The translations under genes were made by a program, and so were the position numbers. From contig NZ_CM000745.1 in NCBI RefSeq assembly GCF_000161455.1, positions 4,158,249 to 4,222,248 of the forward strand: a stretch of 64,000 bases of DNA. Direction: 5' to 3'. How positions within the stretch are numbered: position 1 is the stretch's first letter; each line of letters begins with the position of its first letter. The notes under the pieces were generated by a model. That model searched no databases, had not been told where the DNA came from, and saw only the letters and a list, made by a program, of their open reading frames with translations. Positions 8,351 through 16,452 of the stretch are shown here, piece by piece. This DNA is from Bacillus pseudomycoides DSM 12442 (GTDB lineage Bacteria > Bacillota > Bacilli > Bacillales > Bacillaceae_G).

Positions 8351-8382
8351 CATAAGATACATTCAGATTGATGTATCTTATG
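8351..8382. promoter_or_regulatory. Perfect 12-bp inverted repeat, candidate operator
   Basis: CATAAGATACAT and ATGTATCTTATG are separated by eight bases. Neither side carries a T-run, so it is not a terminator. It sits between the divergent kapD and antiporter genes, where a regulator site would be expected. Confidence 0.5.
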
Positions 8383-8463
8383 TATATGTCAAATAACCAC
8401 AAATATTTTTAAAAAGAAGAAAAATTCATTTGTACAGAAAATATGACAAAACAAACCCTTTCA

Positions 8464-8493
8464 TTTACATCCGACATTTTTCTACTTTATAAT
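8464..8493 (+). promoter_or_regulatory. SigA-type promoter of the antiporter gene
   Basis: TTTACA, an 18-base spacer and TATAAT. The upstream in-frame ATG at 8492 overlaps the -10 box, which argues for the downstream TTG start. Confidence 0.6.
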
Positions 8494-8563
8494 GGCTTTA
8501 AGTGTGTTTCTTCCAGAAATTTATGACACACTAAGAAAAGTTACCCGAAAGGAGATGGAATTT

Positions 8564-9889
8564 TTGCACGAAACAACGCAAGAAATCGCTAACTGGCAAT
8601 ATTACTTTGCAATCGCAGTCTTTCTAATTACATATGCCATTATCATTTCAGAAAAAATTAACCGTGCTGTTATCGCACTTCTCGGTGCAGCACTTATGGT
8701 CATCTTTGGTGTCGTCGACTTGCACAACGCTTTTACAAAACATATTGAATGGGGAACCATCACGCTACTGATCGGTATGATGATATTAGTAAACATCACA
8801 AGTAAATCAGGCGTATTCCAATATGTTGCAATTAAAGCCGCTAAACAAGCACAAGGAAATCCAATTAAAATCTTAATTTCTCTTTCTTTGCTTACCGCGC
8901 TCGGTTCCGCATTTCTAGATAACGTAACAACTGTACTTCTTGTTGTTCCCGTTACTTTATCTATTACGCGCATTTTACAAGTAAATCCTGTTCCATATTT
9001 ACTTTCCGAAATTATTTTTTCAAATATTGGGGGAACTGCAACATTAATTGGTGACCCACCAAACATTATGATTGGTTCTGCAAACAAGCATTTAGATTTT
9101 AATGCTTTCTTATTCAACTTAGCCCCAATCGTACTAATTATTATCGCTGTTACCGCAACAATGATTTACTTTATGTACCGCAAGCAGTTAATTGCTGACC
9201 CTATACAAATTAAAAAACTAATGAGCTTAGACGAAAAACAATACATTAAAGATGCTGTATTAATGAAAAAATCTTTAACTGTACTTGGACTTACAATCCT
9301 CGGTTTTATGACTCATTCTATTTTCCACATTGACGCCGCAGTAATCGCATTAACAGGTGCTACTGTACTTATGTTAATCGGTGTAAAAGAGCATGAAATT
9401 GAAGAAGTATTCGCTCACGTAGAGTGGATTACAATTTTCTTCTTTGCCGGTCTATTCGTACTCGTTGGTGGACTTATTGATATCGGACTTATCAAAATGT
9501 TAGCTCAAAAAGTAATCGGTTTAACAGGCGGAGATGTTTCTTACGCATCCATTCTTATTTTATGGGTATCCGGCATTGCTTCAGCAACAATCGATAACAT
9601 TCCGTTCGTTGCAACAATGATTCCACTTATTAACGATATGGCAGTCGGTCTTGGTCTATCACCTTCTGATGCACAAATCGATGTATTATGGTGGTCATTA
9701 GCATTAGGGGCCTGTCTAGGTGGAAACGGAACATTAATCGGTGCTTCTGCTAACGTAATCGTTGCTGGAATCGCAAGCCGTGAAGGACACCGATTTAGCT
9801 ACGTGGACTTCTTAAAAGTTGGTTTCCCAATTATGATTGTTTCATTAATTGTTTCTCACATTTATATTTATCTGCGTTACTTAATGTAG
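8564..9889 (+). CDS. ArsB/NhaD-type permease (ion transporter superfamily)
   Basis: Polytopic membrane protein of 441 residues with roughly ten to twelve hydrophobic helices. Two related halves each contain the re-entrant-loop signature of this superfamily: SNIGGTATLIGDPPNIMIGS in the first half and GACLGGNGTLIGASANVI in the second. FLDNVTTVLLVVP and TIDNIPFVATMIP are the matching paired helices. Members export arsenite or exchange Na+ and H+; no arsR or arsC is near, so the ion is undecided. TTG at 8564 is 9 bases after AAGGAG; a longer ATG-initiated version would start inside the promoter. Confidence 0.85.
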   Translation: MHETTQEIANWQYYFAIAVFLITYAIIISEKINRAVIALLGAALMVIFGVVDLHNAFTKHIEWGTITLLIGMMILVNITSKSGVFQYVAIKAAKQAQGNPIKILISLSLLTALGSAFLDNVTTVLLVVPVTLSITRILQVNPVPYLLSEIIFSNIGGTATLIGDPPNIMIGSANKHLDFNAFLFNLAPIVLIIIAVTATMIYFMYRKQLIADPIQIKKLMSLDEKQYIKDAVLMKKSLTVLGLTILGFMTHSIFHIDAAVIALTGATVLMLIGVKEHEIEEVFAHVEWITIFFFAGLFVLVGGLIDIGLIKMLAQKVIGLTGGDVSYASILILWVSGIASATIDNIPFVATMIPLINDMAVGLGLSPSDAQIDVLWWSLALGACLGGNGTLIGASANVIVAGIASREGHRFSYVDFLKVGFPIMIVSLIVSHIYIYLRYLM

Positions 9890-9893
9890 GTAT

Positions 9894-10043
9894 AAAAAGC
9901 GGAAGTGGCTCGCTTAGAATGTGAAGGGGATGGAACTTCTGACATAGAGGCGCTCTTTGCCTCGGCGGAAGAAGCGAAGCCACCGAACATTCTAGCCACT
10001 GGAGCTGGATTTCATAAAAAGCGGAAGTGGCTCGCTTAGAATC
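9894..10043 (+). repeat. Dispersed repeat family A, copy 1
   Basis: About 150 bases, strongly similar to 41485-41636. The 20-base unit GCGGAAGTGGCTCGCTTAGA occurs at both ends, and the middle can fold. It sits directly after a gene stop and before its terminator, as does the other copy. It is bcr-like; the class is not assigned. Confidence 0.75.
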
Positions 10044-10053
10044 ACTATCCAAA

Positions 10054-10083
10054 AAAGGCTATCGCTAGATGCGATAGCCTTTT
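10054..10083 (+). terminator. Intrinsic terminator after the antiporter gene and repeat A
   Basis: AAAGGCTATCGC and GCGATAGCCTTT with a five-base loop, followed by T residues. Confidence 0.85.
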
Positions 10084-10102
10084 CCCTTTCTATTTTCCAT
10101 CA

Positions 10103-10150
10103 TATATCGGCGGTTCGAAACAACATATCGACCGTTCGACAATATGCAAC
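10103..10150 (+). repeat. Short dispersed repeat D, copy 2
   Basis: ATATCGGCGGTTCGA followed by CAACATATCGACCGTTCGA, matching 4417-4460. Confidence 0.5.
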
Positions 10151-10170
10151 ATGATTATTCATAATAGATC

Positions 10171-10632
10171 CTAATATTTCGTTGGCTCATTTCGAATCAA
10201 AAACAGGTGAATCGGAAGAAAAATAGAACATGTTATCACATGGATGACTGTAAATAATATTGCGTTCGTACCATAACGCTCCAAAATGGCGTATACTAAG
10301 TAAATCGACAGAACAAGTACTACAACACTTGCTAAAAGGCTTATGATTGGAATGAAGTTCAAAATAAAACAAGCAACGTATATACCAAATACTTTCCATC
10401 CAGCCCCTTCTTTCAAAAAGTCAGGTAACTTCTCCCTTGCCAAATCCCCCCATACTTTACTATTTAAAAATGGAATAAAAGCAAGAATGCCATCTTCAGC
10501 ACCATCATTTTTTGCCATTGTATAGAGTGCAAATGCAGTTAGCAAATACGCAATAAATGCCCAGATTAAAATAATAACAATAGCAACAAAACTAAGAGCA
10601 AAAAAACCCGCTAATATACTTTGATCTTCCAT
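10171..10632 (-). CDS. Integral membrane protein, unknown function
   Basis: A 153-residue protein with four predicted membrane helices: about 8-38, a hydrophobic pair around 85-115, and one near 125-145. A loop between the first and second helices contains KNDGAEDGILAFIPFLNSKVWGDLARE, an amphipathic stretch typical of small Firmicute membrane proteins. No catalytic motif is seen. The start has a strong GGAGAGGGAG site. It is divergent from alkD. Confidence 0.8.
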   Translation of the reverse strand: MEDQSILAGFFALSFVAIVIILIWAFIAYLLTAFALYTMAKNDGAEDGILAFIPFLNSKVWGDLAREKLPDFLKEGAGWKVFGIYVACFILNFIPIISLLASVVVLVLSIYLVYAILERYGTNAILFTVIHVITCSIFLPIHLFLIRNEPTKY

Positions 10633-10730
10633 CGCTCCCTCTCCTTTCTACTCTCATCGGATTTCTTATATCCATTTCATATCACTTCTTTATATAATAT
10701 GAACAAAGACCATGAAAGGAGAACAATTTT

Positions 10731-11423
10731 ATGCACCCATTTGTAAAAGCCTTACAGCAACAGTTTATCGCACATCAAAATACTGAAAAAGCAGAACCAA
10801 TGGCTCGTTATATGAAAAATCATTTCCCATTTCTCGGTATTCAAACACCGGAAAGAAGAAAGCTATTACGTGAAGTCATACAAGTACATAGACTTCCAGA
10901 CAAAGAGGACTTTCAAACCGTCATCCTTGGACTTTGGGATTTACCAGAACGCGAATTCCAAGCCGCCGCTCTCGATCTATTACAGAAATATAAAAAGCAT
11001 CTCGATAAAACTCACATCCCGTTCTTAGAAGAACTCATTATAACGAAATCATGGTGGGATTCCGTTGATGGCATTGTTCCTACTTCCCTAGGAAGCATTT
11101 TTTTGAAACATCCAGAAGCCATTCAAACATACATCCCGAAATGGATTGCTTCAGAAAATATATGGTTACAGCGCTCCGCAATCTTATTTCAACTAAAATA
11201 TAAAGAACAAATGGATGAAAAACTTCTCTTCTCAATCATTGGACAACTCAAATCTTCAAAAGAATTTTTCATCCAAAAAGCAATCGGCTGGGTACTTCGT
11301 GAATACGCAAAAACAAGCCCAGATGTTGTATGGGAATATGTTCAAAATCATCAACTTGCTCCTCTAAGCAAACGTGAAGCAATTAAACATATTCGCTCTA
11401 CTATGAGCACCTCTTCAGATTGA
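10731..11423 (+). CDS. alkD: DNA alkylation repair glycosylase AlkD
   Basis: HEAT-repeat DNA glycosylase of 230 residues that excises N3- and N7-alkylpurines without base flipping. The catalytic residues known from B. cereus AlkD are at matching positions: Trp109 and Asp113 in SWWDSVD and Trp187 in AIGWVLREY. HEAT helices run the full length. The sequence matches the family up to REAIKHI and then ends abruptly with RSTMSTSSD. The usual enzyme is several residues longer, with a different tail. The stop codon lies in the first bases of an IS200/IS605-like end (11421-11470), so the 3' end has probably been replaced. The catalytic core is complete. Confidence 0.92.
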   Translation: MHPFVKALQQQFIAHQNTEKAEPMARYMKNHFPFLGIQTPERRKLLREVIQVHRLPDKEDFQTVILGLWDLPEREFQAAALDLLQKYKKHLDKTHIPFLEELIITKSWWDSVDGIVPTSLGSIFLKHPEAIQTYIPKWIASENIWLQRSAILFQLKYKEQMDEKLLFSIIGQLKSSKEFFIQKAIGWVLREYAKTSPDVVWEYVQNHQLAPLSKREAIKHIRSTMSTSSD

Positions 11424-11470
11424 ACTACCCCCACCTTCACTTCATTTAGAGGAGGGGGGCTTCTCGGTTA
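11421..11470. mobile_element. IS200/IS605-like end remnant
   Basis: TTGAACTACCCCCACCT leads into a hairpin closed by AGGAGGGGGG and then CTTCTCGGTT. The layout matches ends of TnpB-carrying IS605-type elements as I remember them, and a related end lies at 26340-26395. No transposase or tnpB is nearby. Confidence 0.5.
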
Positions 11471-11509
11471 AAATGATAAAGAATAGTAAAATAGGCGAAA
11501 CTCTATCAT

Positions 11510-11680
11510 ATATATCCATCTTGATTTTCCAACATAGCAGTCCCTGCCATGAAAACAAAAGAAGATATCCACTTATTTTCTCCTTTTGTTTTCACTTGGT
11601 ATGGGGCTAAAAAAGTCACTGTCCGCTTCTAGCCATGGGCGGACGCTCTCTCCCATCTAAAAAAGAAAGGTTTTCTATCC
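11510..11680 (+). repeat. Dispersed repeat family B, copy 1
   Basis: Shares TTTTCCAACAT, ATGAAAACAAA, a GGACGCTCTCTC block and other segments with copies at 36208-36395 (same strand), 37735-37915 and 33460-33595 (opposite strand). About 170 bases, non-coding. Confidence 0.65.
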
Positions 11681-11721
11681 TTTTTTCAATTTGTATTTAT
11701 ACAGATACAATCGTTCCTCTA

Positions 11722-11750
11722 TTGTGATTTAAAAAGGAACATGATAGAAT
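11722..11750 (+). promoter_or_regulatory. SigA-type promoter of glyQS
   Basis: TTGTGA, a 17-base spacer and TAGAAT, placing transcription start just ahead of the T-box leader. Confidence 0.6.
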
Positions 11751-11756
11751 ATGGTC

Positions 11757-11966
11757 ATTATTATAAAATATAGTAGCGATGACAGACTTATAAGTACTTG
11801 CACAAAAAGCGATTCAGGGATAGTGAAAGCCTGAAAAAGCAAGGAAACGGCAGTCTCGAGCAATACGTGATAAAGTGGATGTGTGTTTACGCACACATCA
11901 ACTAGGGTGGAACCGCGGGTATACAAGCTCGTCCCTAGGCAAAAATGCCTAGAGACGAGCTTTTTT
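11757..11966 (+). promoter_or_regulatory. T-box riboswitch, glycine-specific
   Basis: Leader RNA that senses uncharged glycyl-tRNA. The conserved T-box AGGGTGGAACCGCG is at 11903-11916, and the terminator (AGCTCGTC...GACGAGCT plus T-run) is at 11924-11966. In Stem I, AGACT pairs with AGTCT, and directly before the latter lies GGC at 11849-11851 followed by A, which I read as the specifier codon for glycine. Uncharged tRNA would stabilise the antiterminator and allow glyQS transcription. Confidence 0.93.
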
Positions 11967-12063
11967 GTATTTCAAGGCGCAAGCGGCTTGCTCGAGAAAT
12001 TGCCATTCAACAAGTACATCCAGTCATCGCCAATACGTTAACTTTTAAAAGGAGGATTTTATT

Positions 12064-13440
12064 ATGTATTCAATGGAACAAGTTGTAAACTTAGCGAAGC
12101 ATCGCGGTTTTGTTTTCCCTGGTTCTGAAATTTATGGTGGTCTTGCAAACACTTGGGATTACGGTCCACTTGGTATCGAATTAAAAAATAACGTTAAAAA
12201 AGCTTGGTGGAAAAAATTTATTCAAGAATCTCCATACAACGTTGGTTTAGACGCAGCGATTTTAATGAACCCAAAAACTTGGGTAGCTTCTGGTCATGTT
12301 GGTAACTTTAACGATCCAATGATTGACTGTAAAAAATGTAAAGCGCGTCACCGTGCTGATAAATTAATTGAAGATGCTTTAGATGCAAAAGGCATCGAAA
12401 TGATCGTTGATGGTCTTACTTTCGATCAAATGGCTGGATTAATGAAAGAACATGAAGTAAAATGCCCAGATTGCGGTAGCGAAGACTTCACTGAAATCCG
12501 TCAGTTCAACTTAATGTTTAAAACATTCCAAGGTGTTACAGAATCTAGCACAAACGAAATCTTCCTTCGCCCTGAAACAGCACAAGGTATTTTCGTAAAC
12601 TTCAAAAACGTACAACGCTCTATGCGTAAAAAACTTCCATTTGGTATTGGCCAAATCGGTAAAAGTTTCCGTAACGAAATTACACCTGGTAACTTCACAT
12701 TCCGTACACGTGAATTCGAACAAATGGAGCTTGAATTCTTCTGTAAACCTGGTGAAGATTTAGAGTGGTTCACATTCTGGCGTAACACTTGTAAAAACTG
12801 GTTACTATCACTTGGTATGCACGAAGAAAGCATGCGTCTTCGTGACCACGGTGAGGAAGAGTTATCTCACTACAGTAACGCAACAACAGATATCGAATTT
12901 AAATTCCCATTCGGCTGGGGCGAACTTTGGGGCGTTGCATCTCGTACAGACTTCGACTTAAAACGTCACATGGAACATTCTAACGAGGACTTTAACTATA
13001 TCGATCCACAAACGAACGAACGTTACGTACCATACTGCATCGAACCATCTCTTGGCGCAGACCGCGTAACATTAGCATTCTTATGTGATGCATACGAAGA
13101 GGAACAATTAGAAAACGACTCTCGTACAGTTCTTCGTTTCCACCCTGCTTTAGCACCATACAAAGCAGCAATCTTACCACTATCTAAAAAGCTATCTGAA
13201 GGCGCTGGGGAAGTGTTCGCAGAACTAGCAAAAGACTTCGTGGTAGACTTTGACGAAACTGGTTCTATCGGTAAACGTTACCGTCGTCAAGACGAAATCG
13301 GTACACCATTCTGTATCACTTATGACTTCGACTCAGTTGAAGACAAAGCTGTTACAGTACGTGACCGTGACACAATGGAGCAAGTTCGTATGCCAATTAG
13401 CGAACTAAAAGGCTTCTTAGAGAAGAAAATCCAGTTCTAA
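12064..13440 (+). CDS. glyQS: Glycyl-tRNA synthetase, single-chain dimeric type
   Basis: Class II aminoacyl-tRNA synthetase of 458 residues that charges tRNA-Gly. It shows the glycine-specific N terminus (VFPGSEIYGGLANTWDYGP), a Cys4 cluster (CKKC and CPDC) in the insertion near 90-145, motif 2 (SFRNEITPGNFTFRTREFEQ) and motif 3 (PSLGADRVTLAF). The C-terminal anticodon-binding domain spans about 355-458. The gene is behind a glycine T-box, which fits this function. Codon use appears strongly biased, as expected for a highly expressed gene. Confidence 0.96.
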   Translation: MYSMEQVVNLAKHRGFVFPGSEIYGGLANTWDYGPLGIELKNNVKKAWWKKFIQESPYNVGLDAAILMNPKTWVASGHVGNFNDPMIDCKKCKARHRADKLIEDALDAKGIEMIVDGLTFDQMAGLMKEHEVKCPDCGSEDFTEIRQFNLMFKTFQGVTESSTNEIFLRPETAQGIFVNFKNVQRSMRKKLPFGIGQIGKSFRNEITPGNFTFRTREFEQMELEFFCKPGEDLEWFTFWRNTCKNWLLSLGMHEESMRLRDHGEEELSHYSNATTDIEFKFPFGWGELWGVASRTDFDLKRHMEHSNEDFNYIDPQTNERYVPYCIEPSLGADRVTLAFLCDAYEEEQLENDSRTVLRFHPALAPYKAAILPLSKKLSEGAGEVFAELAKDFVVDFDETGSIGKRYRRQDEIGTPFCITYDFDSVEDKAVTVRDRDTMEQVRMPISELKGFLEKKIQF

Positions 13441-13446
13441 TGATAG

Positions 13447-13473
13447 AAAGGCTGCCTCTGGGCAGCCTCTTTT
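13447..13473 (+). terminator. Intrinsic terminator of glyQS
   Basis: AGGCTGCC/GGCAGCCT with a TCTG loop, followed by CTTTTATT. Confidence 0.85.
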
Positions 13474-13855
13474 ATTGCTCACGCTTCTCTTTAATTGCAA
13501 CTGTACATCTTGAAATGCAAAGTAAATCATCATTTTCATCAATGATGCGCACATCCCAAACCATTGTTGTTTGTCCTTTATGAATCGGCGTACCGATTGC
13601 TGTTACGATTCCATCGCGTTTCGCGCGAATATGATTCGCATTTATTTCAAGACCAAAACAAATACACTTTTCTTGATCAATTAAATTATAGGAGCCTACG
13701 CTCGCTACAGTTTCTGCTAATGCAACTGATGCGCCACCATGTAAAAAACCAAATGGTTGATGTGTGCGTCCATCTACTGGCATAGTTGCTACTACTTTTT
13801 CTTCTGTCATTTCTAACAGCTCAATCCCAAGTGCATCCATTAATGTTTTCGACAT
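13472..13855 (-). CDS. Hotdog-fold thioesterase, PaaI/YuxO-type
   Basis: A 127-residue single hotdog domain. FLHGGASVALAETVAS contains the catalytic Glu and the substrate-binding turn. NANHIRAKRDGIVTAIGTPIHKG is the central strand with the CoA-contacting residues. The B. subtilis relative YuxO has been assigned as a 1,4-dihydroxy-2-naphthoyl-CoA hydrolase in menaquinone synthesis, so this may do the same job here, but many paralogues have other acyl-CoA substrates. It is convergent with glyQS and shares its terminator region. The ATG follows AGGAGGAAGTAGT. Confidence 0.85.
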   Translation of the reverse strand: MSKTLMDALGIELLEMTEEKVVATMPVDGRTHQPFGFLHGGASVALAETVASVGSYNLIDQEKCICFGLEINANHIRAKRDGIVTAIGTPIHKGQTTMVWDVRIIDENDDLLCISRCTVAIKEKREQ

Positions 13856-13948
13856 ACTACTTCCTCCTTTTTCTTGTTTAAAAATGTATAATTTTCCCTA
13901 TTTATTTTCAAACTACCTATAGCACTTATATAAGGAGGTTCTATCTAC

Positions 13949-14692
13949 ATGAAAAACAAATTCTATATTCTATTACTCTTAGTCTCCTTGCTCATTATTG
14001 TACCAAATTATACGAATGCAGCCCACCCTTCTAACCTGACAATCGATATTAAGCCTGTCACACAAAAAGGTAAGAAACCTTATCTTGAATATCAAATTAG
14101 CAGACCTTATTTTAGTAATTTTTACGATACAAAATTTCAAAAAAAGTTGAATACATACTATAAAACAACTACTGATCGTTTTAAAACAACATTAGCGAAA
14201 GAAGCAAAAAAATATTATACAGAGGCTCAGGAATCAAATGCTCCTTTTCATCCATATGTTGCAAATGTTGACTATAAAGTAACATTGCAAAAATCTCCCT
14301 TACTCAGTCTCTATGTAAATTATTATCAGTATACAGGCGGAGCACACGGACTATATACATGGAAGGCGAATACATTTGATTTAAATGAAAAAAGATTACT
14401 TAATTTGGACGACTTATTTCAAAAAGACAGTACGTATCAAGATATCATCCGCACAGAAATCGTTAGACAAATTAAGCAAAATGAAAGTATCTATTTTCCA
14501 GATGCAACTGAAAAAGTCATGAGTACAAAGAAATTTAACTATTATTTGGAACCCGATCATCTTGTCATCTATTTCTCATTATATGAAATAGCTCCTTACT
14601 CAAGCGGTATTCCACAATTTCGCATTCCATACACTTTACTTAGAGAAGCACTAAAGCCTAACTACCAAAACATTTTAATTGACAACGGATAA
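13949..14692 (+). CDS. Secreted protein with DUF4163/DUF3298 (RsiV-like ectodomain)
   Basis: A 247-residue exported protein. The signal peptide (FYILLLLVSLLIIVPNY, about 4-20) ends near TNAAHP. The mature part has a DUF4163-like N-terminal half (about 30-140, with YTGGAHGLYTW near 130-140) and a DUF3298-like half with LLNLDDLFQKDSTY and the C-terminal PYSSGIPQFRIPY. The same domain pair forms the extracellular part of RsiV and of the deacetylase PdaC, but no anti-sigma or catalytic domain is attached here. The function is therefore unknown; an envelope or lysozyme-related role is only a guess. It precedes bioY by about 50 bases. Confidence 0.82.
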   Translation: MKNKFYILLLLVSLLIIVPNYTNAAHPSNLTIDIKPVTQKGKKPYLEYQISRPYFSNFYDTKFQKKLNTYYKTTTDRFKTTLAKEAKKYYTEAQESNAPFHPYVANVDYKVTLQKSPLLSLYVNYYQYTGGAHGLYTWKANTFDLNEKRLLNLDDLFQKDSTYQDIIRTEIVRQIKQNESIYFPDATEKVMSTKKFNYYLEPDHLVIYFSLYEIAPYSSGIPQFRIPYTLLREALKPNYQNILIDNG

Positions 14693-14709
14693 ATGGATTC
14701 GCTACTATA

Positions 14710-14741
14710 TTGTTAACCAAATAACAACTGGAGGTTAACAA
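14710..14741 (+). promoter_or_regulatory. BirA operator overlapping the bioY ribosome binding site
   Basis: TTGTTAACC (14710-14718), a 14-base spacer and GGTTAACAA (14733-14741) form a perfect inverted repeat with the spacing of the biotin-repressor box. The right arm includes part of the GGAGG ribosome site, so binding should block transcription and cover the translation start. Confidence 0.9.
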
Positions 14742-14742
14742 T

Positions 14743-15333
14743 ATGAGACAATTACGTGCTTTAGATTTAGCACTAGCTGCCATGTTTGTTGCGCTCATGG
14801 CGATTGGTGCGAATATCGTATCCTGGGCACCGTTTTTACAAGTGGCTGGTATTCCACTTTCCATGCAACCATTTTTCGCAATTTTAGCAGGTCTTCTTCT
14901 TGGAAGCAGACTTGGGGCCTTATCTATGACTGTTTATATGCTTGTCGGTATTGCAGGAGCACCAATTTTCGCGCAGTTCAAAGCTGGATTTGGCGCACTT
15001 TTAGATCCTACTGGTGGTTTTATTATCGCATTCATTATCGTTGCTTACGTATCAGGAAAACTAGTAGAACAAAGAGAAAAACCACAATTCAGTACCTTTG
15101 CAATCGCGTCTTTTACAGGAATTATTTTAACCTATATCATTGGTACTACTTATATGTATGCAGCTGTAAACTTCTGGATGGGCGGAAATATGAGTTACAA
15201 AGCGGCTTGGACAATTATGATGTGGTTCGCGGTTAAAGATATGATCTTTACAATTATCGGTGCTATCATCTCACCTCGCATATATTATGCTGTACGTCGT
15301 TCTGCTTATCAGCATTCTCATTCGAGACTATAA
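14743..15333 (+). CDS. bioY: Biotin transporter BioY (ECF S component)
   Basis: A 196-residue integral membrane protein with six predicted helices. The BioY signatures are AAMFVALMAIGANI at the N terminus, the conserved GIPLSMQPFFAILAGLLLGSR around residues 37-56, and DPTGGFIIAF near 88-97. It captures biotin and works with an ECF ATPase module encoded elsewhere. The BirA box at its start confirms biotin control. It forms a single-gene unit, closed by the terminator at 15339-15369. Confidence 0.94.
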   Translation: MRQLRALDLALAAMFVALMAIGANIVSWAPFLQVAGIPLSMQPFFAILAGLLLGSRLGALSMTVYMLVGIAGAPIFAQFKAGFGALLDPTGGFIIAFIIVAYVSGKLVEQREKPQFSTFAIASFTGIILTYIIGTTYMYAAVNFWMGGNMSYKAAWTIMMWFAVKDMIFTIIGAIISPRIYYAVRRSAYQHSHSRL

Positions 15334-15338
15334 TAACG

Positions 15339-15369
15339 AAAAAGGAGCTACTTGAAGTAGCTCCTTTTT
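15339..15369. terminator. Bidirectional terminator between bioY and gtaB
   Basis: Arms AAAAAGGAGCTACTT and AAGTAGCTCCTTTTT around a single base, giving T-runs on both strands. Confidence 0.85.
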
Positions 15370-15372
15370 GTA

Positions 15373-16260
15373 TTAAGACTCTTGTTTCATTTGTTCTTCT
15401 AAAATTTCCTTCATCATAACAAGCATATCATCTCTTAATTCTTCATGCTGAAGTGCCATTTCAATTGTCGTTTGAACAAAGCCTAATTTTTCCCCAACAT
15501 CGTAACGCTTTCCTTCAAAGTCATAAGCAAATACACGTTGAATTTCATTTAAACTTTGGATTGCATCTGTTAATTGAATTTCACCACCTGCACCAACATT
15601 CTGGTTTTCTAAGAACATAAAGATTTCAGGTGTTAAGATGTAGCGTCCCATAATCGCTAAGTTTGAAGGAGCTGTACCTTGCGCTGGCTTCTCAACAAAC
15701 TTTCGAACTTGATAACGACGACCTTCTTGTTCTAGTGGATCAATAATTCCATAACGATGTGTTTCTGCTTCTGGAACTGTTTGCACACCAATAACAGAAG
15801 AAAGTGTTTTATCATATTCGTCAATTAATTGACGTAAACATGGTTTTTCAGCTTGAACAATATCATCACCTAATAAAACAGCGAATGGTTCATCACCAAT
15901 AAACTTACGTGCACACCAAACCGCATGCCCTAATCCTTTTGGCTCTTTTTGACGGATATAATGAATATCAACCATTTTAGAAGAAGCTTGTACTTTTTCA
16001 AGTAACTCATATTTTTTCTTCTCTAATAAGTTTTGTTCTAATTCGAACGCATTATCGAAATGATCTTCAATAGAGCGCTTTCCTTTACCAGTAACGATAA
16101 TAATATCTTCAATTCCAGATGCCACAGCTTCTTCTACAATGTATTGAATCGTTGGCTTATCTACAATTGGAAGCATTTCTTTCGGCATCGCTTTTGTTGC
16201 CGGTAAAAAACGCGTTCCTAATCCCGCAGCGGGAATAATCGCTTTTCTCACTTTTTTCAT
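15373..16260 (-). CDS. gtaB: UTP-glucose-1-phosphate uridylyltransferase
   Basis: GtaB/GalU enzyme of 295 residues that makes UDP-glucose from UTP and glucose-1-phosphate, for glycolipid and wall polysaccharide synthesis. The N-terminal nucleotide-binding motif AAGLGTRFLPATKAMPKEM (about 11-29), the VDKPTIQYIVEEA segment, LLGDDIV (about 128-134) and KFVEKP are all present. Its downstream partner in the pathway, phosphoglucomutase, is encoded upstream on the same strand but has its own terminator. Confidence 0.95.
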   Translation of the reverse strand: MKKVRKAIIPAAGLGTRFLPATKAMPKEMLPIVDKPTIQYIVEEAVASGIEDIIIVTGKGKRSIEDHFDNAFELEQNLLEKKKYELLEKVQASSKMVDIHYIRQKEPKGLGHAVWCARKFIGDEPFAVLLGDDIVQAEKPCLRQLIDEYDKTLSSVIGVQTVPEAETHRYGIIDPLEQEGRRYQVRKFVEKPAQGTAPSNLAIMGRYILTPEIFMFLENQNVGAGGEIQLTDAIQSLNEIQRVFAYDFEGKRYDVGEKLGFVQTTIEMALQHEELRDDMLVMMKEILEEQMKQES

Positions 16261-16385
16261 AACAAATACCCTCTTTTCTGTTCTAATCGTCCAGTACCTT
16301 TTCTTATTGTATGGTGTAATTCTCTATTTTCTATAAAGTGAACCTTTCATCCACCTTCAGCAAGCGAATTTTTTTCCATATGCAA

Positions 16386-16419
16386 GAAAAGAGGAGGCCG
16401 TTCTACGTTCTCCTCTTTC
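16386..16419 (-). terminator. Intrinsic terminator of pgcA
   Basis: On the minus strand GAAAGAGGAG pairs with CTCCTCTTTTC. It separates pgcA from gtaB. Confidence 0.7.
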
Positions 16420-16452
16420 TTCCTCCATTAATGGAAGTAACACTCTATCTCA

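Noticed and set aside
8492..8563. Upstream ATG extension of the antiporter
   Set aside because: The ATG at 8492 overlaps the -10 element and lacks a ribosome site; TTG at 8564 fits better.
10187..10399. Overlapping reading frame inside the membrane protein at 10171-10632
   Set aside because: It lacks a ribosome site and a coherent composition; the membrane-protein frame explains the region.
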